This document shows positions 25,362-34,364 of a stretch of DNA of 64,000 nt, piece by piece. Position 1 is the stretch's first letter. The number at the start of each line of letters is the position of its first letter. The notes under the pieces were generated by a model. The model was not told the origin of the DNA, ran no database searches, and saw nothing but the letters and a program-made list of their open reading frames with translations. This stretch comes from UBA6054 sp963975575 (GTDB taxonomy: Bacteria > Planctomycetota > Phycisphaerae > Phycisphaerales > UBA1924), in NCBI GenBank assembly GCA_963975575.1, contig CAXBHL010000003.1, forward strand, positions 186,001 through 250,000, written 5' to 3'. The position numbers and the translations under genes were made by a program.

Positions 25362-28300
25362 GTGACCGAGCCAACGGACAACCCGCCCCCCGCCAAGCCC
25401 GGACCGGAGCCGGGCGGTGGGCCGGCCGGGCGCGGGCGGTCAGCGTCCCGTGATCGGGCGGAAGAGCCCCTGGGCGTGCTCCTGGGCCGGTCCATGCCGT
25501 CCGAACGGCCGCGTCTGCGGGCGAGGCTCCGCGGGCTGGAAAAGCGTGGCAGCGGCGGTCGGGCCGAGGCGGCGCTGCGGGTTGACCTCGTCCGGTCCGC
25601 GGAGCGGTTCGAGGCACGCAAGGCGGCCGTTCCGTCGGTGTCGTACCCGCCGGACCTGCCGGTCTCGCAGCGCCGCGACGACCTGCTCGCCGCGATCCGC
25701 GACCACCAGGTGGTCATCGTCTGCGGCGAGACCGGTTCCGGGAAGACCACCCAGCTGCCCAAGGTGTGCCTCGAGTTGGGCCGCGGGGTGGGGGGCACGA
25801 TCGGCCACACCCAGCCCCGGCGCATCGCGGCGCGGACGGTGGCGTTGCGCGTGGCCGAGGAACTCGACGCGCCCGGCATCGTCGCGTCCAAGATGCGGTT
25901 CGACGACCGCACCGACGACCGCACGATGATCAAGGTGATGACCGACGGCGTGCTGCTCGCCGAGACGAGGGCGGACCCGCGTCTGAACCAGTACGACACT
26001 ATCATCATCGACGAGGCGCACGAGCGGTCGCTGAACATCGACTTCCTGCTCGGCTTCCTCAAGCGGCTGCTGCCCCGGCGCCCGGATCTGAAGCTGATCA
26101 TCACGTCGGCCACGATCGACGCCGGGCGATTCGCGGAGCACTTCGCCGGGCCGGATGGTCCGGCGCCGGTGCTGGAGATCACCGGCCGGACCTACCCGGT
26201 CGAGGTGCGGTACGAGCGCCCCGATCCCGACACGCCCGCCGAGGACTTCGCAGCCGACGCCGCGGTGCGGCTGATCCACGAGGGACGGTCGGACGTGCTC
26301 GTCTTCATGCCCGGCGAGCGCGAGATCCGGCTGACGGCGCACGCCCTGCGCCACCACCCGCTGCTGCCCGAACAGGCCGAGATCGTGCCGCTCTACGCCC
26401 GGCTGTCTTCCCAGGAGCAACAGCGCGCCTTCCGCCCCACGGGCCGGCCCCGGGTCGTCATCGCCACCAACGTGGCGGAGACCTCGATCACGGTCCCGAA
26501 CATCCGCGCGGTCGTCGATCCGGGCACGGCCCGGGTCAAGCGGTACAACGCCCGGGCCAAGATCGATCAGTTGCTGGTCGAGCCGGTCTCGCAGGCCTCC
26601 GCGAACCAGCGGGCGGGACGCTGCGGGCGTATCGCCCCGGGCGTGTGCGTGCGCCTGTACGAGGAATCGGACTTCGTCGGGCGGGACCCGTTCACGCCGC
26701 CGGAACTGCTGCGCAGCGACCTGGCGGGCGTGATCCTGCAGATGATCGACCTGGGCCTGGGCGAGCCGACGGAGTTCCCCTTCCTCGACGCGCCCGTGTC
26801 ATCCCGGTGGCGGGACGGCTACGACACGCTTCGGGAGCTGGCGGCCATCGGCGACGACGGCCGGCTGACAGATACGGGCAAGCGCATGGCCCGCCTGCCG
26901 GTGGACCCGCGGATCGCCCGCATGATCCTGGCCGGGCAGGACGCGCACTGCCTGCACGCCGTGCTGGTGATCGCGGCGGCGATGTCGGTGCAGGACCCCC
27001 GCGTCCGGCCGCACGAGAAACGGGAGGCCGCGGACCAGGCGCACGCCCGGTTCCGCGTTCAGGGTTCGGACTTCCTGACGTTGCGGGCGATCTGGGACTT
27101 CTACCACGACCAGCAGAAAGCCCTGACCCGCCGCAAGCTCGGACGCGAGTGCGAGAAGAACTACCTCTCGGCGCGCCGGATCGACGAGTGGCGTGAGGTG
27201 TTCCGGCAGATCTCACGGCTGTGCCGGGAGATGGGCTTCGACGTCTCCCCCCGCCACGCGCCGCCGGACGATGTGCACCGGGCGATCCTGACGGGCCTGC
27301 TGATCAATGTCGGACGCAAGGGCGAGGAGCGGGAGTACCAGGGAACCCGGGGAACCCGGTTCGCGATGGCGCCCGGATCGGCCTGCTCGGATCCCAAGCC
27401 CAAGTGGGTCATGGGCGGCGAGATCGTGCGGACCACCCGTGTGTTCGCCCGGACGGTGGCGTCCGTCAAGCCCGAGTGGATCGAACGCGCGGCCGAGCAC
27501 CTGATCAAGCGGACGTACTCCGACCCGCGTTGGGACGAGAGCACGCAGCGCGTGCTCGCCGACGAGAAGGTGGTCTTCGAGGGGCTCGAGCTGGTGCCCA
27601 AGCGGGCGGTCCACTACGGCCCGATCGACCCGGTCGAGTCCCGGCGGATCTTCATCCACCACGCGTTGGTCGAGGGTGAACTGCCGACGCGCTCGCGCGG
27701 CGTTCGCGCTAACCGCGAGCTCGAGGCCGAGCTGCAGACGCTGGCCGCCAAGGCTCGGCGGGCGGACTTCGTCGCCGAATCCGAGGCCCGGTTCGCGTTC
27801 TACGACGCCCGCCTGCCGGCGGACGTTTACTCGGGTCGTTCGTTCGAGCGGTGGGCGGTCAAGGCCGAGTCGCGGGACGCGGGCGTGCTGCGGATGCGCG
27901 AGGAGGACCTGCTGCTCGCACGGCCCGGGGGCCTCACGCCCGAGGCGTTTCCCGACGAGGCCGAGGTGTTCGGCACGCGGCTCCGCATCTCATACGCGCT
28001 GTCGCCGGGCCGGGACGACGACGGCGCCACGGTGCGACTGACGCCCGAGGAGCTTCACCGCGTCACCCCCGACCGCGCCGAGTGGCTGGTGCCCGGCTTC
28101 GTCCCGATGCGGGTGCGGGCGCTGGTCCGCACGCTCCCCAAGGACCTGCGCCGGCGCTTCGATCTGGAGACCCTGGCCGACCGCGTCGCGGGACGCATGC
28201 GACCCGACGAAGGCTCGGTGATCCATCAGGTCGCCCGCCAGGTCGCGGCCGAGGCGGGCGTGGCGGTGCGGGCCGAGCAACTCCGCGAGGACGCGGTGGC

Positions 28301-29336
28301 CGAGCACCTGCGGCCGCGGTTCGAGGTGGTCGACGCCGACGGCACGGTGCTCGACGCGGGCCGCGATCTGGCCGCGCTGCGAACCAAGTTCGAGGCGGCC
28401 GCGCACGCGGCGGTCAGGTCGGTCTCGGGCGGGCACGAAATCGAGGAGGTCACCCCCGAGTCGTTCGACCGCCTGCCCGAGTCGGTCGAGATCGACCGCG
28501 TCGGCGGCCGGCGGGTGGTTGGGTTTCCGGCCCTCGTGCTCGAGGGCCGCAAGGTGGCGATGCGCGTGCGGGCCACGCCGTGGGTGGCCGAGCGCGAGAC
28601 AAGGGTGGGCCTGGGCGGCCTTTTTGGGCAGGTGCTCCGCAAGGAAATCAAGATCCGCGTCCGTCAGTTGCCGGGGTTCGAGCGGCTCGCGATGGTCGCG
28701 GGCGTGCTGGGCATGAGCGACCGGATCGAGTCGGTCGTGCTCACGCGTGCGGGCATGGTGCTGTGCGTGGACGACCGCCCGCCGGTGCGCACGCGGGACG
28801 AGTTTCGAGCACGGTGCGAGGGCGCGTGGGACCGCGGCGTGCCGGTGACGCAGGAGCTGATCGGCGTGCTCACCCAGAGCATGGACGGCATCGTGCGGTT
28901 GCGGGCCCGGCTCGAGCAGGGCCTGCCCGAGCCGTGGCGTCACGCCTCGATCGACATCGCCCAGCAGCTCCGGCTGCTGACCCCCGACGGCTGGGAGACC
29001 AGCGTGCCGACCCGCTGGTTGCGTTGCTACCCGCGCTACCTCAGGGCGATCGAGATCCGGCTGGACCGGCTGCGATCGATCGGCCCGGCACGGGACCTCG
29101 AACAGACGCGCGAGATGCACGCGTGGCTGGAGAAACTGGTCGCGCTGGCCAGGGCGGGTGTCGAGGAATCGCCCGCGGCCGACGGCTTCGAGGAACTCCG
29201 CTGGATGGTCGAAGAGTACCGCGTGGCGACTTTCGCGCAGGAGCTGGGGACCTCGGTCAAGGTGTCCCAACGCCGCCTGGAGGACCTGCACGAACGGGTC
29301 TGTTCGCGCAGGGTGACGGCGGGCGCCACCTCATAG
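25362..29336 (+). CDS. hrpA: ATP-dependent RNA helicase HrpA
   Basis: HrpA is a DEAH-box RNA helicase; in E. coli it takes part in mRNA processing and rescue of stalled ribosomes. The 1324 residues match the family length (about 1300). Walker A GETGSGKTTQ is at 122-131, DEAH at 217-220, SATIDAGRFAEHF follows, and the late motif QRAGRCGR is present. The C-terminal half is the long HrpA-specific region, ending in the DUF3418-type domain (EGLPEPWRH, FQEELR-like blocks, YRVATFAQELGTSVKVSQRRL). GTG at 25362 is preceded by TACAAT, supporting a leaderless start. The first 75 residues are a low-complexity charged extension. Confidence 0.95.
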   Translation: MTEPTDNPPPAKPGPEPGGGPAGRGRSASRDRAEEPLGVLLGRSMPSERPRLRARLRGLEKRGSGGRAEAALRVDLVRSAERFEARKAAVPSVSYPPDLPVSQRRDDLLAAIRDHQVVIVCGETGSGKTTQLPKVCLELGRGVGGTIGHTQPRRIAARTVALRVAEELDAPGIVASKMRFDDRTDDRTMIKVMTDGVLLAETRADPRLNQYDTIIIDEAHERSLNIDFLLGFLKRLLPRRPDLKLIITSATIDAGRFAEHFAGPDGPAPVLEITGRTYPVEVRYERPDPDTPAEDFAADAAVRLIHEGRSDVLVFMPGEREIRLTAHALRHHPLLPEQAEIVPLYARLSSQEQQRAFRPTGRPRVVIATNVAETSITVPNIRAVVDPGTARVKRYNARAKIDQLLVEPVSQASANQRAGRCGRIAPGVCVRLYEESDFVGRDPFTPPELLRSDLAGVILQMIDLGLGEPTEFPFLDAPVSSRWRDGYDTLRELAAIGDDGRLTDTGKRMARLPVDPRIARMILAGQDAHCLHAVLVIAAAMSVQDPRVRPHEKREAADQAHARFRVQGSDFLTLRAIWDFYHDQQKALTRRKLGRECEKNYLSARRIDEWREVFRQISRLCREMGFDVSPRHAPPDDVHRAILTGLLINVGRKGEEREYQGTRGTRFAMAPGSACSDPKPKWVMGGEIVRTTRVFARTVASVKPEWIERAAEHLIKRTYSDPRWDESTQRVLADEKVVFEGLELVPKRAVHYGPIDPVESRRIFIHHALVEGELPTRSRGVRANRELEAELQTLAAKARRADFVAESEARFAFYDARLPADVYSGRSFERWAVKAESRDAGVLRMREEDLLLARPGGLTPEAFPDEAEVFGTRLRISYALSPGRDDDGATVRLTPEELHRVTPDRAEWLVPGFVPMRVRALVRTLPKDLRRRFDLETLADRVAGRMRPDEGSVIHQVARQVAAEAGVAVRAEQLREDAVAEHLRPRFEVVDADGTVLDAGRDLAALRTKFEAAAHAAVRSVSGGHEIEEVTPESFDRLPESVEIDRVGGRRVVGFPALVLEGRKVAMRVRATPWVAERETRVGLGGLFGQVLRKEIKIRVRQLPGFERLAMVAGVLGMSDRIESVVLTRAGMVLCVDDRPPVRTRDEFRARCEGAWDRGVPVTQELIGVLTQSMDGIVRLRARLEQGLPEPWRHASIDIAQQLRLLTPDGWETSVPTRWLRCYPRYLRAIEIRLDRLRSIGPARDLEQTREMHAWLEKLVALARAGVEESPAADGFEELRWMVEEYRVATFAQELGTSVKVSQRRLEDLHERVCSRRVTAGATS

Positions 29337-29353
29337 AGGCTACGCCCGCCGTC

Positions 29354-29363
29354 GGGGGGGGGG
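29354..29363 (+). repeat. Run of ten G residues between convergent genes
   Basis: A G10 homopolymer lies between the hrpA stop (29336) and the peroxiredoxin gene end (29384). It is non-coding and may be a phase-variable or sequencing-difficult tract. Confidence 0.8.
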
Positions 29364-29383
29364 CTTGGGATGTCGCTCAAGGC

Positions 29384-30052
29384 TCAATCGTCGCCGAGTG
29401 CCCGGAGCGTTCCGAGGACGGCCTTCGCGGGAGCCCGCTTGGTGTAGTCCTCTTCGGTCCAAGCATAGCGGACGATTCCGTCTTTGTCGAGCACGAACGT
29501 CGCGGGGATCGGCAACTGCCAGCGTTGCGACCCGTTCGACCGCGCCACATCGATGCCGTACCCGCGGTACTTCTCGATCGTGGCGTCGTCGAGGGTGAAC
29601 ATGAGGCCGAGCCGGTCGGCTAGGCGGTTCTCCGAGTCGACGAGCAGTTCGTAGGAGAGGCCGAGCCGCTCGCGGAGGTCGATCGCCTGATCGGGGGTCT
29701 CCGGTGAGAGGGCCAGCACCGTCGCGCCGAGCTTGTTGATCTCCGCGACCGACTCCTCCACGGAGCCGAGCGCCTTCACGCAGTACGGGCACCAGCTGCC
29801 CCGGTAAAAAGTGACAACAACCGGGCCCCTGGCCAACTGATCGGCCAGAACCACGGGCTTTCCCTCGGCATCGAAGAGCGTGAAGGCGGGCATGCGCTCG
29901 CCGACACCCAGGGGCTTGTCACGCCTGGCCGGTGTCTCCGAGGTCTCGGTGGTTTGCGGGTTGCCCCGGGCCGAGTTCGGCTCGGCGGCGGTGGCCGCGC
30001 CGGAGGTTAGCAGGAGCGAGGCGAGGCCGATGGACGCGATGGTGTGGATCAT
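29384..30052 (-). CDS. Secreted peroxiredoxin (AhpC/TSA, thioredoxin fold)
   Basis: The 222-residue protein has a signal peptide (1-22, cut after TAA or ATAA) and a thioredoxin-fold domain from about 50. The redox motif is SWCPYC, with C88 and C91, after VVVTFYRGS, a combination typical of the AhpC/TSA group with a CxxC. The LPIPATFVLDKDGIVRYAW strand matches the family's cis-Pro region. It probably reduces peroxides or disulphides outside the cytoplasm. It is convergent with hrpA and lies downstream of the sigma-like gene on the same strand, separated by 45 bases. Confidence 0.87.
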   Translation of the reverse strand: MIHTIASIGLASLLLTSGAATAAEPNSARGNPQTTETSETPARRDKPLGVGERMPAFTLFDAEGKPVVLADQLARGPVVVTFYRGSWCPYCVKALGSVEESVAEINKLGATVLALSPETPDQAIDLRERLGLSYELLVDSENRLADRLGLMFTLDDATIEKYRGYGIDVARSNGSQRWQLPIPATFVLDKDGIVRYAWTEEDYTKRAPAKAVLGTLRALGDD

Positions 30053-30097
30053 GACCCCCTCAACGGGGCGCGAACGGCGGGTATTCCGTTGGACGGT

Positions 30098-30946
30098 TCA
30101 CCCCTTCGGATTCTTGCCGCCCCGTCCGCCCGACTGCTCGCCCCGGGCAAACAGGTTCCCCAGCCCGTCGATCAAAATGGGGTGGTGTCCCCCTGTTTGT
30201 TCGCCCTCGCCGGGGATCAACTCGCAGGTCCGACTCCCGCCCTTGCGTCCCCCGGATTGCTCCCCGCCCTCCGCGGGCGTGCCGCTCAGGAGCAGGGCCG
30301 CACCGGCGATCAGGGCGAGCGGCAGCCGGATGGAACCGCCCAACGCCTCGGCGGCGTGGCGTTTGGCGCGCGAACGCATCTGCTGAACCGTGTTCTCCTT
30401 GATCAGCCCGGCGTCCACCCGGGCGATCAGCCGGTCGTCTTCGCGCCGGGTCACGCCCAGGGCCATCGCCGCCCGCCGGCGGTCCGACCGGTCGGGCATC
30501 GACGCGGCCAGTTTCTGGCGGACGCCCTCGGGCAGCGCGGCCCGCACCCTCGCGAGGGCGTCATCGATCGCCTCGCGGTCCTCGATCTCGGCGTCGGAGC
30601 GACGCGTGACCGAGAGGTGCTCGACCCGCGACAGCTCCGTGGGGGCCTCACGCTGGAGGTTCCGCCAGTGCTTGCGGGCCAGGGCCATGTACGCCCAGCG
30701 TGCGAGGGTGGGGGCGTGCGTGGTCAGCCGTTCGACGGCCAGGTCCACCCCGGGGTCGTCGTGGAAGGTGGGGAACGCGGACTTCTCGAGCATCCGCCAG
30801 ACGCGGGTGTGCACCCACGCGGCCATGTCGCCCGGGTCCATCGTGTTCTCGGCGTGCAGATGCGAGACGCGCCGGCAGGCACCCTCGACGACCGGGCGCA
30901 CCTCGCGGTCGTACCGGTCCCAGAAACGTTTCTGATCGCAGGCGTT
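30098..30946 (-). CDS. Sigma-like protein with C-terminal membrane segment and GEQ(S/T)GG repeats
   Basis: The listed span covers the gene apart from a four-base overlap; the GTG start is at 30949, giving 283 residues. Residues about 10-100 resemble sigma region 2 (DPGDMAAWVHTRVWRMLEK, ARWAYMALARKHWRNLQRE). Residues about 130-200 resemble region 4 (EAIDDALARVRAALPEG, ENTVQQMRSRAKRHAAE). A hydrophobic segment follows (about 207-223), then a Gly-rich tail with GEQSGG at 229-234, GEQTGG at 249-254 and GEQSGG at 270-275. A membrane-anchored sigma-like factor is unusual. It overlaps the TPR-like gene (GTGA), so the two are coupled and may interact. DNA binding is untested. Confidence 0.6.
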   Translation of the reverse strand, partial: NACDQKRFWDRYDREVRPVVEGACRRVSHLHAENTMDPGDMAAWVHTRVWRMLEKSAFPTFHDDPGVDLAVERLTTHAPTLARWAYMALARKHWRNLQREAPTELSRVEHLSVTRRSDAEIEDREAIDDALARVRAALPEGVRQKLAASMPDRSDRRRAAMALGVTRREDDRLIARVDAGLIKENTVQQMRSRAKRHAAEALGGSIRLPLALIAGAALLLSGTPAEGGEQSGGRKGGSRTCELIPGEGEQTGGHHPILIDGLGNLFARGEQSGGRGGKNPKG

Positions 30947-31647
30947 CACGCGGCACCCCCGTCTTCGTTCTGGCTCGAGCGTGACTCCCAGGCCGCGAAC
31001 AGCGCGTCGAGCGACGGCAGCTGGCCCCGCAGCGTGCGGGTGCCCGGGTCGAACGCGAGGTAGGCCGACAGCTCGGAACCGTCACCGAGCAGGCCCGGCG
31101 ATTCGAACATGGCGCGGAAGATGGCGTCGGCCTCGTCGCGGTGACCGGCGCGGAACAGCGCCTGGGCGCCGGTGATCAGCACCGGCACGGAGCGGGGGTT
31201 CGCCTCGATCGCTTCGAGGAAGTACCCCACGGCCAGTTCCGCATCGCCCAGTCGCAGGCAGCGATCGGCCAGATTGCCCAGCGAGATCTCCCGCCGGCGC
31301 GGCGTGTCGGCGTACTTCAGGGCGGTCAGTTCCGTGCGGACCGCGTCCCGGACCCGGCCCATCGCGCTCAGTGCCAGCGCCCGCTGGTTCGGGCGCGACC
31401 ACGCCGGGTTGGGGTGGTCATCACCGTCCGTCTCGTCGTACCGCCGGAGCAGCGCGAACAGAGCGTCCGTGTACTCGGCCGCGGTCCGGACGTCCCGTCG
31501 CTCGTTGGCCTCGTGGAGGGCGTTGCAGGCGTCCATGATGGCGGCCTCGATGGGGGACAACTCGCCCGGGTTGGAGGCGGTGACGATCGTGGCCTCGGTG
31601 GACGCGGCGCGGGCGGCGGGGGTGGTCTGATCTGGTCGGCCGGTCAT
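30946..31647 (-). CDS. TPR-like protein coupled to sigma-like gene
   Basis: ATG at 31647 has AGGAGA upstream and gives 233 residues. The centre consists of helical pairs in the TPR style (NPAWSRPNQRALALSAMGRVRDAVRTELTALK, ISLGNLADRCLRLGDAELAVGYFLEAIEANP, VLITGAQALFRAGHRDEADAIFRAMFES). No signal peptide is seen. The stop overlaps the start of the sigma-like gene, suggesting co-expression and perhaps a partner role such as binding or scaffolding. The frame continues upstream to 31725 but without a ribosome-binding site. Confidence 0.75.
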   Translation of the reverse strand: MTGRPDQTTPAARAASTEATIVTASNPGELSPIEAAIMDACNALHEANERRDVRTAAEYTDALFALLRRYDETDGDDHPNPAWSRPNQRALALSAMGRVRDAVRTELTALKYADTPRRREISLGNLADRCLRLGDAELAVGYFLEAIEANPRSVPVLITGAQALFRAGHRDEADAIFRAMFESPGLLGDGSELSAYLAFDPGTRTLRGQLPSLDALFAAWESRSSQNEDGGAA

Positions 31648-31907
31648 GCCTGTCTCCTCATCGGACCGGGCGGGATCGGCGGCGGCGCCCTCCGTGGTCC
31701 TCTGTTGATCTACCCGCACCAACATCGATCCGCTGACATTTGCTTGGCGGTTCAGGAAATTTTCTTGCGGGAACCCGCCCGGAACGGCCCGCAGGGGCGT
31801 TCAGGCATCCCCGAAGGCGGCCGGGGACGGCAGCCCGGTCGGGCGAGGGCCGGGCGGGGCGGTGAACCGGCGCCGGGTGATGGGCACCCGGCACAAGGAG
31901 AACCGTC
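31648..31907. other. Divergent intergenic region
   Basis: This 260-base region separates the minus-strand TPR-like gene from the plus-strand secreted protein. It holds an AT-richer patch near 31735-31775. I see no convincing promoter or hairpin. Confidence 0.4.
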
Positions 31908-32447
31908 ATGAGAAATCGACCCAAGTTGATGCTGTTGGGCGCCGCCCTCTGCGGGATCGGGCTGTCCGCCCCGCCGGCGCTCGCCTCGGGCGTGCGGGTG
32001 TACAACACCCACGGGCTCGTGTCCGTCGGCGGGCTGCAGGCGTGCCAGTCCTACGGGTTCGGCCTGGCCGGCACCCTCTCGATCAACGGCTGCCGTACGT
32101 CTATCCGGTCCGGACCCGGCGTGGACGCCGAGATCGCGCTGGCCTTCCGACGGGCGGGCTACGACGCCGTGTGCAGCCAGGGGCGCGTGGTTGTCCGCTT
32201 CGGCCACCGGCGTCCGTCGCTGGGATGGCTCGATCGGGATTTCACGGCGCGGTTCGGCTGGGACCGCAACTGCCTGGTCATCACCACGGCCCAGAAGCGG
32301 TGCAACGCGTGCAGCGCCTGCCGCCCGCCGGTCTACCGCGACACCTGCCGCCCCGCGCCCGTCTGCCCGCCCCCTCGCGTGACAAGCGTGCGGGACCATG
32401 ATCGCGCCTGGGGCGTCCGCTGGTCCTCCCGGCGTTGGTGCCGCTGA
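31908..32447 (+). CDS. Secreted cysteine-rich protein of unknown function
   Basis: AAGGAG precedes the ATG at 31908. The 179-residue product has a clear signal peptide (1-27, LMLLGAALCGIGLSAPPALA). The mature part has a globular region (RVYNTHGLVSVGGLQACQSYGFG, VDAEIALAFRRAGYDAVCSQGRVVVRFGHR) and a C-terminal Cys cluster (KRCNACSACRPPVYRDTCRPAPVC), spacing that suggests disulphides or metal binding. No known family is recognised. It is monocistronic, with a terminator directly downstream. Confidence 0.75.
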   Translation: MRNRPKLMLLGAALCGIGLSAPPALASGVRVYNTHGLVSVGGLQACQSYGFGLAGTLSINGCRTSIRSGPGVDAEIALAFRRAGYDAVCSQGRVVVRFGHRRPSLGWLDRDFTARFGWDRNCLVITTAQKRCNACSACRPPVYRDTCRPAPVCPPPRVTSVRDHDRAWGVRWSSRRWCR

Positions 32448-32451
32448 CAGC

Positions 32452-32485
32452 ACGCCCGGACGCCCCGAACGGCGTCCGGGTGTTT
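32452..32485 (+). terminator. Terminator after the secreted Cys-rich protein
   Basis: ACGCCCGGACGCC (32452-32464) pairs with GGCGTCCGGGTGT (32471-32483), one wobble, around loop CCGAAC, followed by a short T-run. Confidence 0.7.
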
Positions 32486-32555
32486 CGCGAGCGGTGCCGG
32501 ACCGCACGCGGCGAGCCCGGCGAACCGTCGGACCGGCACCGATCGTTCCGCCGGT

Positions 32556-32945
32556 TCAGGGCTGCTTGGCGCCCGTGTGCGGCTCGTAGTGCATGGTCTG
32601 GCGGATCGAGTTGTCGTCGTTCATGATCAGCACCGTGGGGCGATTCTCGGCGTACTGCGCGTCGGTGAGCAGCCCGAAGTGCATGATGATGATCTTGTCC
32701 CCCGCCTCGACGAGGTGGGCGGCGGCGCCGTTGAGCTCGATGACGCCCGAGCCCGGCTCGCCCCGGAAGATGTAGGTCTCCAACCGGTTGCCGTTGCGAC
32801 AGTTGGAGATCAGCACCTTGTCGTTGACGCGCATGCCGCACGCGTCGAGCAGATCGGCGTCGATCGTGATCGAGCCGATGTAGTGGGGTTTGGCCCCGGT
32901 CACGGTGGCCATGTGGATCTTGCTGTGCAGCACTTCTCGGAGCAT
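32556..32945 (-). CDS. panD: Aspartate 1-decarboxylase
   Basis: PanD converts aspartate to beta-alanine for pantothenate. The 129-residue proenzyme has the expected self-processing site G24-S25 (HYIGSITID), which yields the pyruvoyl group. Other family features are K9 in LHSKIH, Y22, NCRNGNRLETYIF and the AAHLVEAGDKIIIMHF region. The length equals that of E. coli PanD. TAGTAT at 32986-32981 is a likely -10. The partner gene panC lies about 29 kb away at 62454. The FMN reductase gene is divergent. Confidence 0.95.
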   Translation of the reverse strand: MLREVLHSKIHMATVTGAKPHYIGSITIDADLLDACGMRVNDKVLISNCRNGNRLETYIFRGEPGSGVIELNGAAAHLVEAGDKIIIMHFGLLTDAQYAENRPTVLIMNDDNSIRQTMHYEPHTGAKQP

Positions 32946-33014
32946 CGTCGTTCCCGTGTTTGAATCCGCCGGAGGGAGAAATACTAGCGGCCCCCTGCGT
33001 GATCATCGATGCGG

Positions 33015-33020
33015 TACGAT
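33015..33020 (+). promoter_or_regulatory. -10 element upstream of FMN reductase gene
   Basis: TACGAT about 57 bases before the gene start is the best -10 candidate in the panD/reductase divergent region. The leader would carry AAAGGAG at 33063-33069. Confidence 0.35.
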
Positions 33021-33076
33021 CCCGGGGGTCCTCCCCCCGGATTCTCGCCGGTTTTATCCTCAAAGGAGCCGCCCAC

Positions 33077-33664
33077 ATGTCCCAGTCCGTCCGTATCGCC
33101 GTTATCTCCGGGAGCCTGCGAAAGGGCTCGTACAACACGAAGCTCGCCCGGTACGTCGCGGGGCGGATCAAGGGTCCCGGGGTGGAGATCGACGAGATCT
33201 CGCTGCTCGAACTCGACCTTCCGATGATGAACGAGGATCTCGAGAAAGAGCAGGGCCATTCCGCGGCCGTGCTGGACCTGAAGAAGCGGCTGATCGCCGC
33301 CGACGGCGTGCTCTACGCCTCCCCGGAGTACAACGGGTCGCTGTCGCCCGCGCTCAAAAACGCCATCGACTGGGCGAGCCGCCCGCGCGAGGGCGAGAAG
33401 CAACTCGAGGCATTCAAGGGCAAGACGGCGGGGCTGCTCGGGGCATCGCCGGGCAAGCTGGGCGGCCTCCGCGGCCTGCGTCACCTCCGCACGATCCTCT
33501 CGGGCATCGGCACCCACGTCGTGCCGACCGAGTTCGCCCTCTCCGGGGCGCACGAAGCGTTCGACGCCGACGGCAACATCAAGGATGCGAACACGGCAAA
33601 GATGGCGATCGCCGTCGGCGAGTCTCTGGTCAAGACGGCCCGCGCAATCAAGATCGCCGGCTGA
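33077..33664 (+). CDS. NADPH-dependent FMN reductase family protein
   Basis: A flavodoxin-fold oxidoreductase of 195 residues. The FMN-phosphate loop is SGSLRKGSYNTKLAR (residues about 10-24), and the family motif YASPEYNGSLSPALKNAIDW, which contacts flavin and the dimer partner, is at about 76-95. AAAGGAG upstream supports the ATG at 33077. It is followed 31 bases later by elbB, also with AAAGGAG, so the two are likely co-transcribed. Its natural substrate (quinone, azo compound, chromate or flavin) cannot be told from sequence. Confidence 0.9.
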   Translation: MSQSVRIAVISGSLRKGSYNTKLARYVAGRIKGPGVEIDEISLLELDLPMMNEDLEKEQGHSAAVLDLKKRLIAADGVLYASPEYNGSLSPALKNAIDWASRPREGEKQLEAFKGKTAGLLGASPGKLGGLRGLRHLRTILSGIGTHVVPTEFALSGAHEAFDADGNIKDANTAKMAIAVGESLVKTARAIKIAG

Positions 33665-33695
33665 ATCCGACACGAGCCACGAAAGGAGAACAAAC

Positions 33696-34364
33696 ATGAC
33701 CAAGGTCGGTGTCATTTTGTCCGGTTGCGGCTATCTCGACGGGGCCGAGATCCACGAGGCGACCAGCGTGCTGATCGCGCTGGCACAGCACCGTGTCGCG
33801 TACCGCTGTCTGGCCCCCAGGAAGCCGTTCGTGGTGGTCAATCACCTCACCGGCGAGTCGACAAACGAACGCCGCGACGTCCTGACCGAGGCCGCCCGGA
33901 TCGCCCGCGGCGCGATCGACGACCTTACCGCGGTTCATGGCGCAGACTTTGACGCGTTGATCCTGCCCGGCGGATTCGGGGCCGCCAAGAACCTGTGCGA
34001 CTTCGCGTCCAATGGCCCCGATTGCGACGTCGATCCCGAGGTCGGGCGTGTGCTGCGCGAGGCCCACGCGGCCGGGCGGCCCATCGGCTTCGCGTGCATC
34101 GCGCCGGCGCTGGGTGCCCGCGTGTTCGGCAAGGAGAAGCCCGTCCTGACCATCGGCCATGACTCCGGCACCGCCGAGGCGATCGAGAAAACCGGCGCGA
34201 CCCACCGGGCCGTCTCCGTCACCGAGATCGTGGCCGACGAATCGAACGGATTCGTGTCCACGCCGGCCTACATGGAAGACGCGAACCCCGCCGAGGTGTT
34301 CGAGGGCATCTCCAAGATGGTTGGCAAGGTGCTGGAAATGGTCGGTGCGCCGGCCAGGTCCTGA
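33696..34364 (+). CDS. elbB: ElbB-like isoprenoid biosynthesis glyoxalase
   Basis: The 222-residue protein is a DJ-1/PfpI-superfamily member. It carries VGVILSGCGYLDGAEIHEATSVLIAL at the start, DALILPGGFGAAKNLCDFA, and GFACIAPALGARVFG around the nucleophile Cys (about residue 134), which identify ElbB. E. coli ElbB has glyoxalase activity and was linked to isoprenoid production; the physiological role remains vague. AAAGGAG precedes ATG 33696. Its stop codon directly abuts the hutI stop codon on the other strand, with no base between. Confidence 0.92.
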   Translation: MTKVGVILSGCGYLDGAEIHEATSVLIALAQHRVAYRCLAPRKPFVVVNHLTGESTNERRDVLTEAARIARGAIDDLTAVHGADFDALILPGGFGAAKNLCDFASNGPDCDVDPEVGRVLREAHAAGRPIGFACIAPALGARVFGKEKPVLTIGHDSGTAEAIEKTGATHRAVSVTEIVADESNGFVSTPAYMEDANPAEVFEGISKMVGKVLEMVGAPARS

